A stretch of DNA of 64,000 nucleotides from Heterotrichella gracilis (lineage: Eukaryota > Sar > Xanthophyceae > Tribonematales > Xanthonemataceae): the NCBI GenBank assembly GCA_032358255.1, contig JAULBX010031813.1, forward strand, positions 1-64,000. The letters run 5' to 3'. Shown in pieces: positions 55,296-64,000 of this stretch (its first letter is position 1; each line of letters starts with the position of its first letter). The notes under the pieces were generated by a model. That model was not told the origin of the DNA and did no database searches. It saw only the letters and a list, made by a program, of their open reading frames with translations. The translations under genes were made by a program, and so were the position numbers.

Positions 55296-56872
55296 TCAGG
55301 CCAGTGCTGACACCACCAGCTCCGCTGTCTTCTCGGAGCTCTGGGGGTTCTGCCCGGTGACCAGGTTGCCATCCGACACAGCAAACGCGGCCCAGTCACC
55401 AGCCTTCTCGTACTTGCCCCCCAGCTCCTTCAGCTTGTCTTCAAGCAGGAACGGCACCACCTGCACAAAAGTTACAGTGTCAGGCTGGGTTCAAATCCTA
55501 TGCCAATAATTTATCCGCACCGAAAAGGTTCATCAATTTAGTGATTTATGTTGACCAATGCATTTCCCAGGCTCTTTCAACTATTGTTCACTCTACACTA
55601 CTGTGCGCACGCATCAGGTGGCTTTAAGAGTACATGACACACGCTGTGCAGGCATGTGGTGTAGCCCTGCGGCGCTGCGTGTGGCTTTGTGGGCTTTGTG
55701 CACAACGTTCCATGCAGAGGATATACGAGTGAGTGAACCCATAACTACCCGTTGCGCCTGCCTGCTCATACCTTGGTCTTGCCTACTGCCTCCTCCTCTG
55801 TGTTTGTGAACCCAGTGACCTTCTTGCCGGACACCAGGGGCTTGCCATCGGGCTGCTTAGCATCTAGGAGCCCGTTGGGCCCATGGCAGACAGCCGACAC
55901 AACCTTGCCCGCGGCATATGCTTCGGTGAGCAGAGAGGCGAGCTTGGCGTTGCCTGCAGGAATTCACGGCTCCGGTTAGCATGCAGTTCACACTATTAGG
56001 ACGTCACTAGCATATATTCGGACGCCATTCATGATAGTCCAACAGGTGCTGCCAAGTATTGCATAATCGCCCATTCAATCTAGCCCAACTGCTGCTGCCA
56101 AAGCATTGCACAGTCACACTGTCTTCGTTAAGACCCTGTTGTTGCATCAATGCAAGTAGGCATCAGAATCCCACTAGCATTCACAGTCCATGCTACAGAT
56201 CCAAGGTTGCAAAAAAGGTAGCTAGATGGTAGCTAACAAGCAATCCGCACCTGGTAAGTCGTAGCAAACGCCGTGTCCTCCAGGAATGAAGATAGCAGCG
56301 TAGTCATCGCTGCTTGCAATCGTCTCCAAGGGGGTGGAGTTCTCGATTTGGGCAACGGCATCAGCTGCAATTTCAGTGTGCACCGGGTCAGAGACATACA
56401 CGGTGGAACAAAATGTGGGGTCGAGCCTGCTGGAAGAAAAAAAGAGAACGTACCGTTTGCTAGGAAAGCATCAACGTCTGCAGTCTTAAACTGGTCGCTC
56501 ATGCTCGCAGCATCGAACGGTATCTTGCCACCCTTAACCGAGGCAATTTCGACGTCCAGGCCTGCAGCCTTGAACACGCGGTAGGGGGCAGCTATCTCCT
56601 CGTACCTGCGACAGGCAGGCAACGGATAATCAGCTACACGCCCACTTAAAAGATATCCAAGGACGATGCAAGGGAGCGCAGGCTGGTTCCAAGGCCTCAT
56701 GTGCACAGGCTGTGGTGGCATGCCATGTCTAGCATTGCATGCATGCATCTGCGCAGGCGTCAACCGATGGCATACCACGCAGAAGAGTAGCCACCTACCA
56801 TGATCCTGTGAGCTCATCCGTGTCACCCAGCTTGGAGTGGGATGTAGCGATGATGAGAACCTTCTTGACCAT
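55296..56872 (-). CDS. DJ-1/PfpI-superfamily protein (Hsp31/glyoxalase III-like)
   Basis: Five exons in gene order: 56872-56799, 56605-56454, 56364-56251, 55953-55772, 55460-55296; 228 aa. It starts MVKKVLIIATSHSKLG and carries TGSWYEEIAAPY with the conserved Glu (27/28), IPGGHGVCYDL, and the nucleophile elbow AVCHGP with Cys136 and His137. Glu, Cys and His together match the Hsp31-type class whose members convert methylglyoxal to lactate without glutathione. No transit peptide is visible, so it is probably cytosolic. Full length for the class, single domain (plant DJ-1 proteins are usually double). Substrate is inferred from the class. Confidence 0.92.
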
Positions 56873-57926
56873 TGTGTGGTCGACAGGCACCGAGTAAGAT
56901 GCAGGCTGGCGGGAATGCAGACACAGGCTGGGGACCAGGAATACCTTGGAGCAGCAACGAGTTTGAGCAAGACAGAGAGTAATAGCGCTGAAGTTGCTCT
57001 AGCCACGCTTATGTATCGAGGAGCGCTCCAACTCGAGGCACAGTTTGTTGATGTCAAGGGGTGGTGCATTACAGTCAGGCAAAGTGCCCAGTTTAGGGTT
57101 TAGGGTTTGCCGATACGACGGTGATACTCGAAGATGGATTTGGGTGTTGCGACCAAGCAACTATCATGTTAGCCTATTATACTCGTCTGTCTGATCACCC
57201 CAAGCTTTGTCTTTGACTGGCAAACCAGACATGCTGCATGTGACTCCAAAATTTAACGTGTAACATAACTTCTTTGTCCCATGCGGCAGGCTTGCTGCCA
57301 TGTACTCGATAGTAGATGCTTGGGACTGTGCCAGGAAGAATGAGAGATTACGAAATGTTTGGCAGAAAACTGCTGCCCATTATCAGCATGACAATGCTGG
57401 TGCCTCAGTACTGGTTTGCAGCAACCAGGACCAGGACCCAGCCAAGAGGAACAGGGCTGCAGCCGCTGACAATGCAATAACAGCTGCTGCTCGCTGTAAG
57501 CCACTGGCTAGCAGGTTATATCTAATACCAACTCGGCGAGTGTCCTGTCCAAACACGCTATGCAGTCTTTACCACACTCCGCTGCCCGTGGGCTGTTGGC
57601 ATGGGCACTTGCTGGGATCTGTGGAATTATTGTTTAGACCCCACGCTGCACACAACTTGAGAAAGAAGTGGCCGCTCTTAATCCGCATTAATGTTTAGGT
57701 CTTCTGTCGCAGCTACTGGCTTTGCGTCCAGCTCGACAGACTCTTGTGGCGTTGTAAATTCTGTAGCGTTTGCCAGCACTAGTTGTGGCCCCTTGCTGCT
57801 GCAAGCCTGGGGGTGGGCGCCCACTGCCATCTGTAAAACTGATCAATGAGATCCACGGTATGAGACCCAGGTTCTATGTATAGTTGTGTTGGAGGAATGT
57901 GGTGGCAGAGAAAGAAGTCACCGCCC
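56873..57926. other. Intergenic, small basic protein gene to DJ-1
   Basis: 1.05 kb between two minus-strand genes. A telomere-like TTTAGGG array is at 57091-57109, about 220 bp upstream of the DJ-1 start. No gene recognised. Confidence 0.5.
57091..57109. repeat. Interstitial telomere-like array in a promoter region
   Basis: GTTTAGGGTTTAGGGTTTG: just over two heptamer units upstream of the DJ-1 gene. In plants such telo-boxes occur in promoters and bind transcription factors. Confidence 0.85.
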
Positions 57927-58432
57927 TCATTCCGCCATGGTGTCTTGGTCTCCTGTCGCAGCCACTGGCTTTGCGTCCTGCATCTGCAGCTCCCGAGTGC
58001 CTGACTCCTTCTGCTGCTTCTTCAGCTGCTCCTGGACCTTGTTGGAGGCGGCTCGCCGCTGGTTCCGCTCCACCTTCTTCGCGTGCTTGCCCGTCCGGAT
58101 GCCGCTCACCAGCTTGACTGCCTCCTTGTGCTTCTGTTGCACAAGGCAGGGGTTGTGTTTGTTATGGAAGGAGACAAGGAATATGAATATGCACACTTGG
58201 GAGAGTCTTCTATGTTTCTGTGGTGTGTTGCTGCAAGGCGGGTTTGCACGCAAAAGCAGACAGTGGAGCGGGATATGCATGCATTGTTTCCGCAGCAGGC
58301 GCTCAAAAGAGCTGTGTAGTTCACTGAGTGCCACACCTTCTCAGTCCCATGCAGCTTCCTCTTGACGCGAATTGCCGCCTTCTTGTTTCGTCTCGGGCTC
58401 TCGTGCTTCTTGTTGATGGCTGTGAACTTCAT
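57927..58432 (-). CDS. Small basic protein, possibly nucleolar
   Basis: Two exons in gene order, 58432-58337 and 58133-57927; 100 aa. The first ATG was used; an in-frame upstream GTG was rejected. It starts MKFTAINKKHESPRRNKK and is Lys/Arg-rich throughout, with a helix-prone KKVERNQRRAASNKVQEQLK stretch and a polar tail. Composition resembles small ribosome-assembly factors, but I do not recognise the family and this role is a guess. Good splice sites (AAG/gtgtgg, CAACAG) and matching phase support the gene. Confidence 0.65.
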
Positions 58433-58951
58433 TGTGAGGGCACAGCTCTTGAAGTTGGGTGCAGGCACTCAGTTAGCAGTCAATAGGGCGTGGCTCTACT
58501 CTTCTTAGGTATCAGCTACTATGTTAGCCCTTTGAACCACTTGTCTATCCTTGTCGTTAGCTGGGCACGGTGGGTTTTCTCGACAAGCAGCCGCCAGCAC
58601 GTTGGTAAAGAACCAACTGGACGCGCAAGATCGTTACAACACAACACTGGACGATATAGGAGGAAGTCACCCTTTAATTGGCGTGCATATCAGAGTGATA
58701 CTGTCGCCACGCGTAACGGGGTTCTGCATATGCACCAAACACGATTGGTAAGAGCACTGTATAACCAGACCGGGTGGGTCACTGCCCAGTGAATACATTT
58801 TATGTACAGTGTCAGACAAAGAACTGGTCACTCATATTCGAAACCCAAAGAGCACTTGTAGCGAGGCGCATACCGTTTCTCCACACCGCCGCCTAAACTT
58901 ACGCTAGAGCATGCATGCAAGGGATTGTTCTCGGTACCCGTCGGTGGAGGG
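58433..58951. promoter_or_regulatory. Divergent region, small basic protein / pseudouridine synthase
   Basis: 519 bp between head-to-head starts. GCATGCATGCA at 58909-58919 sits about 35 bp before the pseudouridine synthase ATG. Confidence 0.5.
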
Positions 58952-61743
58952 ATGAACAACAAACGGGTCGTGGAGGAGTCGTCTACACTACCGAAGGCAG
59001 AAGACTACGTCAAGCTCAATGGGCTGCGACTGGTAAGCCGTTAGAGCGCTGGCATGCGCCGGGAAGAGGATGCATGCAAAGCGTATTTTGCAGGGAATGC
59101 ATGCATGCATGCGTTTGCACCGTATCGTGGGATGTAGTTTGGTGGCTGACGCTTTGTAAGCATACAATCAAAAACATGTAAATGTCACTCAAAACACATG
59201 GAAGCGTCTGGGTATCCAACATATCGATGCATGCACGTGCACACTCCGAAGCCCTTGAGCAAACCAATACACTCCTGGCCTCAGGTGACACCCTACTACT
59301 TTGACTTCATCTGCAACGTGAAGCAACGCTGGGCTGGAAAGAACATTGTTGACCTCTTCAGCCAGGTATGAGCCACTGGCATGTGTTTCAACCTCTACAG
59401 TTGGACCTTGGTCACCCAGATGTGCTCGCTGGGGCCTCAAGTTGCTTACCTGTTTGTACCAAACACCCTGCCTACAACAGGGGTGTATGCAAGGAGCCCG
59501 CCACATCAATTCGCCCCCACTGCTTTGTCCGCAGGAGTTCCCTGGCCGCGACAGGCAGTACTATCAGGAGGCGTTTCGGGATGGGCGGTTACGCGTTCAG
59601 GGATGCCAGGTGTCGGAGCAGCAGCCGCTCAAAGAGGGTCAGACCATGCGCCATTTTGTGCATCGCCACGAGCCCCCCGTGATGGACCAGGAAGTGCAGG
59701 TGGGTGGCGGTGGCGGTGGCGGTGGTGGCGGTGGCGGTGGGGCGCGGCGGTGGCGGTGGTTAGTGAATTTACCAGGCGATGCACACCCGCCTGCATGGCT
59801 ATTTGCCTGCATTTGGTGGGTCGTTTTTGTACTTATTGTGATGCTGGAATCTGAGCTGCACAGTATTGTGTGCACCACTGCTTCCAACCCCGACACAGAC
59901 CTCACACCATAAGGGTTTAAACCCTCCTAGCATTTATCCGCCACTGCCGCCCCTGCAGGTAGTGTACCAATCGGAGCACATCGTTGCAGTCAACAAGCCG
60001 CCCAGCATGCCTGTGCACGTGTGCGGCCAGTATCGCAAGAACACAGTGCATGCGGTGCTTCAGGCGGAGCATCCCCAGCTGGGCCAGCTGCTGCCAGTGC
60101 ACCGATTGGACAAGCCGGTCTCGGGGGTGCTGCTGTTTGCTCGGTCATCGGCGGTGGCCAACCAGCTGCGCACACAGATACAGGTGGGTGGGTGGTGTGT
60201 GGGCAGCAGATGTATGCGGATTGCTACATGCAGTGTTGAGCCTCATGACGTAGTGGGGCTGCTTGCATTGCCCAATTGTTTGCTTTGCACCCCAAACCCT
60301 ATGGCGTTTGATCAATGCTTCTGGCACTGTTGCACAGCTCCTTCATTAGTGCACCATGGCTTTGCCAGTGCTGCCATGGGCTACCCTTTTGCTACATGGC
60401 ATCACACACCACCCCGGACCCCTCGTTCTGACCTACCCAGGCCTGCGAGGTGGAAAAGGTGTACCTGGCACGAGTTGAGGGGGTGTTCCCCGAGGGCCCC
60501 ATCACTGTGGATGCCCCCCTTGCATGGGACGCCAAATCCAACCATGTGTGGGTGGTGAGCGATGGGACCGCTCCGGCCAATGGCATTGCGCCAGGTGGCA
60601 AACGGAAGGCAGAGGGGAAGCAGGCTGTGACGAGCTTCAGCAGGCTGTGCATTGCACCAGATGGAGCTACAAGTGTGGTGGAATGTAGGTGGGTGCTGCG
60701 TGGTACAGTCTGCCCATATTCTGGATGAACAAAGCATTTAACGTGCGCCTGTACATGCAAAAAGCACATTCCATTCCAATTACTTCATGTCAGGTTGACT
60801 GTCACCACTGTGTCACCACTTGGTGTGAGGGGGCATGCGCCCTGTAAGTGTGCCTGCGGCGGCTCCTTGGACTGGGGTTGGTGCCAAGTTCTAGTGCCTG
60901 CTGTACTACGTGTGATACCTTACATGTAGGCGATGCCGGGTGTCCGTGCACAGTCACTGTACTCCATATGTCATATATGTAGATGCCATGCGCTCATGAG
61001 CATTGTCTACCACTTGCAGGCCGCAGACAGGCCGCACGCACCAGATTCGGGTACACCTGCAGCATCTGGGCCACCCAATCGCAAATGACCAGCAGTATGG
61101 CGGCACCCACCCAGGCCCGCTGCCTCCTCGGCTCCTCGGAGCAATTCCTTCAACCAGCAGCAGCCAGGTGGCGGCCGACCAGCCCCCTGCCAAGCGCATG
61201 TGCACTGGTGATCAGGCTGCTGTCGATGGGATGCATCAACCAGCTGAAGTGCCACAGGGGCGATTACATGACCAGGCAAATGAGGGTTGCAGTAGGGCTG
61301 AAGAAGCAGCAGATGCCGCAGCGGATGCCGCCCAAAAGCCCTCCAGCCAGGCATGCGCTGCTGCTCCACCTAGGGCTGATTGCGCATGTGCTCCATCTCA
61401 CAGCCATGGAGTCGGTGCTCTAAATAGCAGCATCGTGGAGCCACCTTCACAAGATCCTGGATCAGGTGCCGTTGCCATGCCGGATGGTGGATGCCCAGTG
61501 GATGAGTATGCGGCCACTGCACGAATAGACAGCATTGCCCGCAGCCTTGAGGTTCCAGTTGAAGCCCGGGATGAGCTGTGCATGCATTGCCCACATTTTC
61601 TTCCTTGCAACTACCCTGCTGATGTTCTCCCCTTGTGGCTGCATGCGCTGCGCTACTCCTGCGCTGACTGGGTAATCGAAACCCCCAGGCCGGATTGGAG
61701 CGCACAAGACTGGGCACCGCCCAGAGTGCCTCATCTGGCTTGA
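58952..61743 (+). CDS. RluA-family RNA pseudouridine synthase (RPUSD-like)
   Basis: Six exons: 58952-59032, 59285-59365, 59535-59699, 59959-60183, 60441-60688, 61020-61743; 507 aa. Residues 1-100 match the eukaryotic N-terminal part ([25 protein letters not shown], then an S4-like RV stretch). The catalytic domain has HRLDKPVSG with catalytic Asp160, KVYLARVEG, and [17 protein letters not shown]. The C-terminal 100 residues hold a Cys-rich [22 protein letters not shown] segment as in plant relatives. A 125-residue Ala/Gln-rich insert separates it from the catalytic core. The family turns uridine to pseudouridine in tRNA or other RNAs. No transit peptide is evident. An AATAAA lies at 61865. 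Confidence 0.92.
59697..59760. repeat. GGTGGC hexanucleotide tract at a splice donor
   Basis: Starts immediately at the donor of exon 3 (CAG/gtgggtggcggt) and runs as GGTGGC/GGTGGT for about 60 bases. G-rich RNA here could form quadruplex-like structure and influence splicing. Confidence 0.9.
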
Positions 61744-63052
61744 CTTTATTGCAAGTTTTGTTCTAAATGAATTTTCTTTTCTGTTCAGTGTGGCAATTGA
61801 TCAAGGTCGGCCCGAGCAGGTGCTGCCCAATTGCCTGCCGCGCTACTCACATTCACGTTCGCTGAATAAACCAATGAACATCAACACACATTGATTGCGG
61901 AATGAACTAGAGGAGAAAGGAAGAAAAGAAATGCCCAAGGCGTACATGAATTTATTTTCGCACCAGTTACATGGTGCCGCACCATGTGGCATTCAGTGAG
62001 TATGCGCCCCTCTGATGCGGCCCCTGATGGGGCCAGCCCTACCGCCTAGACTACTACTAAGTAGACAGCGTGGTGTTGCTTCAAACCAAGTTGCAGGTTA
62101 TAGGTATATCTCAACCGTTGGTGATCGCGATGATTGTTACATTTCTTTGCCTATCCGAGGTACAGCAATTATTGTGTACACTTGCGCACGCTGAGTGCCT
62201 GACATGCGGCATCATGATGCCACGCCTCTAGGTCAGGCCCCCAGGTGCCTAAAGAAGCATCCATCACATGAAGTGGCAGTGCTGTGCAGTGTTGGCAATT
62301 GTCAGAAGTGCAACGGCAGCTTCGGTCTGCAAACTGCTACAAATAACTGCACGGCGCCTGCCACAACATCTGTCATGAAGTCCAACCTGCTGCCATTGAC
62401 AGGCTCTCAGACGCTCAGCCACCACCGCTAGGTATTGTACACTCACACAGCTGTGGCAACTAGAAAAAGAATGTAGGAGTTGTGATACCTAGTAAGATCC
62501 TAAGCTGTCTGGTTGTGGAGCAAGCAGGGTAAAATTTCCACTCTAATTGCGGAACCAACCCATCATGCTGTCCCATGCAGCAACAACAGCGCAGGACTAT
62601 AGGAACAAGGCACACAAGTGTGGCCTTGGAGTTAGCCTAAGAACGAACGCAGAGAGTTTAACCATCAATGAGGAATGCAACACGGACCATCCTGCTGCCT
62701 GCGCTAGCTACAAGGGGCAGGCTGCCAACTGGCACTGTATGCAGGTCAATGTGTATGATATCAAACAACTGTGACAGTCCCCCCCTTCCCCCCCAACAAC
62801 TGCTGTCAATTATAAAAGTTCCAAGGCATGCTGTTCATCACCAGTACTGCGTTGGACAAGATGCGGCAGCAGCAGCGAATACCAAAATAACACACCTGCC
62901 TCACTCAAAAAGAGTAAAAGGATTGCACAGACGCCATTTCCGAGACCTGTGAATGGCGTGCAAGGGTCTCCCTGGCGACACAGAGGACCGACACAACAGC
63001 CCCTGAACAAAAAAGCTAACTTTCCCGCCCCTACACACTCTCCGCTGCCCCC
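61744..63052. other. Intergenic between convergent pseudouridine synthase and MAPK genes
   Basis: 1.3 kb of lower GC with both 3' untranslated regions. No further gene recognised. Confidence 0.5.
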
Positions 63053-63976
63053 TCACTGGAAGCTGTTGGACCGGAGCAGCGCCTGGTTGGCGCGCAGCAT
63101 GTCCGCCGCCGCCGGGTGCTGCGGGCGGTAACCCCCATTCTCCACCACCGTCATGTTCTGCACCGAGGACTGCAGCCGGTCCACCGCGGTGCGCTGCTGC
63201 TGCGCGTTGCCGTGCTGGTCGTACATGGGCGGCCCGGGGTACTGCGTGGGCGCCGGCGCCGGCGGCGCCCCGGGCGGCGCCATGTGCGTCTGCGACTGCT
63301 TCTGCAGGTACCGCTGCGCCTCGTGCTGGAACTCGCGCACCCGCTCGCGCGGCAGCGAGGTGGCCTGCCCCAGGTTGCTGCTGGTGGTGCCGGGCTTGCC
63401 GCCGCCCTCCAGGTGCGCAAACTGGCGCTTGAAGTTGTCCACCGCGCTGGGGAACACAAAGGTGGGCTGGCGCAGGTTGGGCCCCGCCAGGTACTCCGCC
63501 AGCATCTGCGGGTGGTACTCCAGGACCTCGCGGTAGATCAGGTCGCGCACCTCGTCCACCGTCAGCTTGTGCCGCTCAAAGTCGAAGGACAGCTTGCTGA
63601 TGGGCTGCGCGGTGGGCTCCCTGGTGGGCTGCGACAAACCTGCAAAGCCACACAAAGTCAGCGACGCGCAGTAGACGGTGGTGATGGACCACGCCACGGC
63701 TTCCAATATGAATCGCCGCAGATATTGGCCATATATCCAGGACTTGCTTTTATCATGGTAATACGTTCTGCACAAAGGGGTGGACTTTTGCTCACCTATG
63801 AAGTAAGGGTCCGCAAGGGCCTCCTCGGACGTGGGCCTGTCAGCCGGGTCAAAGGCAAGCATCCGCCTCAGCAACCGCAGCGCGCCCTGGTCTGCCTTGG
63901 GGAAGTACTGCTCCAGCGGCACGCCGGGCTTCTTGCGCATGTTGAGCAGGAACCTCCTGGCCTTCTCGTTCCGCAC
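63053..63976 (-). CDS. Mitogen-activated protein kinase, TDY-class, C-terminal part
   Basis: Two exons are visible: 63976-63796 and 63639-63053; the gene continues past the right edge of the window. The first exon encodes the end of the kinase domain (RNEKARRFLLNMRKK, then LRRMLAFDPADRPTSEEAL and DPYF). The second begins LSQPTREPTAQPISKLSFDFERHKLT and DEVRDLIYREVLEYHP, the conserved extension that marks the plant TDY-type MAPK group, followed by about 130 residues rich in Gln/Pro/Ala. The catalytic residues and the TDY loop lie outside the window, so activity cannot be judged. It is expected to phosphorylate Ser/Thr-Pro sites in signalling. Confidence 0.9.
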   Translation of the reverse strand: MRNEKARRFLLNMRKKPGVPLEQYFPKADQGALRLLRRMLAFDPADRPTSEEALADPYFIGEQKSTPLCRTYYHDKSKSWIYGQYLRRFILEAVAWSITTVYCASLTLCGFAGLSQPTREPTAQPISKLSFDFERHKLTVDEVRDLIYREVLEYHPQMLAEYLAGPNLRQPTFVFPSAVDNFKRQFAHLEGGGKPGTTSSNLGQATSLPRERVREFQHEAQRYLQKQSQTHMAPPGAPPAPAPTQYPGPPMYDQHGNAQQQRTAVDRLQSSVQNMTVVENGGYRPQHPAAADMLRANQALLRSNSFQ

Positions 63977-64000
63977 CTGTACAGGGCAAGCAGTGAATTG

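Noticed and set aside
55485-55500. GGGTTCAAATCC, like a tRNA T-loop.
   Set aside because: No matching acceptor stem, anticodon arm or D-arm around it; it lies within a DJ-1 intron.
58433-58468. Upstream start for the small basic protein.
   Set aside because: The codon is GTG; ATG at 58432 gives a sensible basic N-terminus.

Overview
This is a nuclear window from a green alga (chlorophyte). The evidence is intron-rich genes with GTGAGT/GTGCGT donors and CAG acceptors, several plastid- or plant-type proteins (a PAP/fibrillin with a transit-like N-terminus, a plant-type SRT1 sirtuin, a PPR protein, a TDY-class MAP kinase tail, sucrose-phosphate phosphatase), and telomere-like CCCTAAA/TTTAGGG runs scattered through introns. 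The repeat is the 7-mer Arabidopsis/Chlorella type, not the Chlamydomonas 8-mer. I cannot name the genus. I see no rRNA, tRNA, CRISPR, virus-like element or autonomous transposon.

Layout. 0.5-5.1 kb (+): SR-rich/KH/J-domain protein. 6.1-11.9 kb (+): PPR/SMR-like/cyclin-fold fusion. 14.3-19.2 kb (-): fibrillin with a coiled-coil tail, divergent from MCM4 (20.0-27.7 kb, +). 29.1-30.2 kb (-): part of an unrecognised gene. 31.4-34.3 kb (+): sucrose-phosphate phosphatase with a CBM25-like N-terminal domain. 36.0-41.0 kb (-): DEAD-box helicase HAS1/DDX18. 41.5-42.3 kb (+): small Cys-rich membrane protein. 43.6-45.3 kb (+): TAF7. 46.7-50.2 kb (+): LARGE-like GT49 glycosyltransferase. 51.6-54.5 kb (+): SRT1. 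55.3-56.9 kb (-): DJ-1/PfpI protein. 57.9-58.4 kb (-): small basic protein. 59.0-61.7 kb (+): RluA-type pseudouridine synthase. 63.1-64.0 kb (-): 3' end of a MAP kinase. Exon models were built by hand from splice sites; in every complete model the exon lengths keep one open frame from start to stop. The genes are ordinary housekeeping neighbours (replication, transcription, RNA and ribosome work, plastid, carbohydrate) and do not form a pathway cluster.

The most unusual feature is in the introns. At least thirty carry one to three extra, partly decayed copies of the neighbouring exon edge with its splice site, often next to CCCTAAA-type repeats. The best case is four tandem copies of the start of the MCM4 zinc-finger exon. 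In several copies most differences from the real exon are synonymous, and one, in the phosphatase gene, is a complete 66-nt in-frame cassette with its own acceptor and donor. This points to recurrent tandem duplication across exon-intron junctions, linked somehow to telomere-like sequence, as a way these introns grow.
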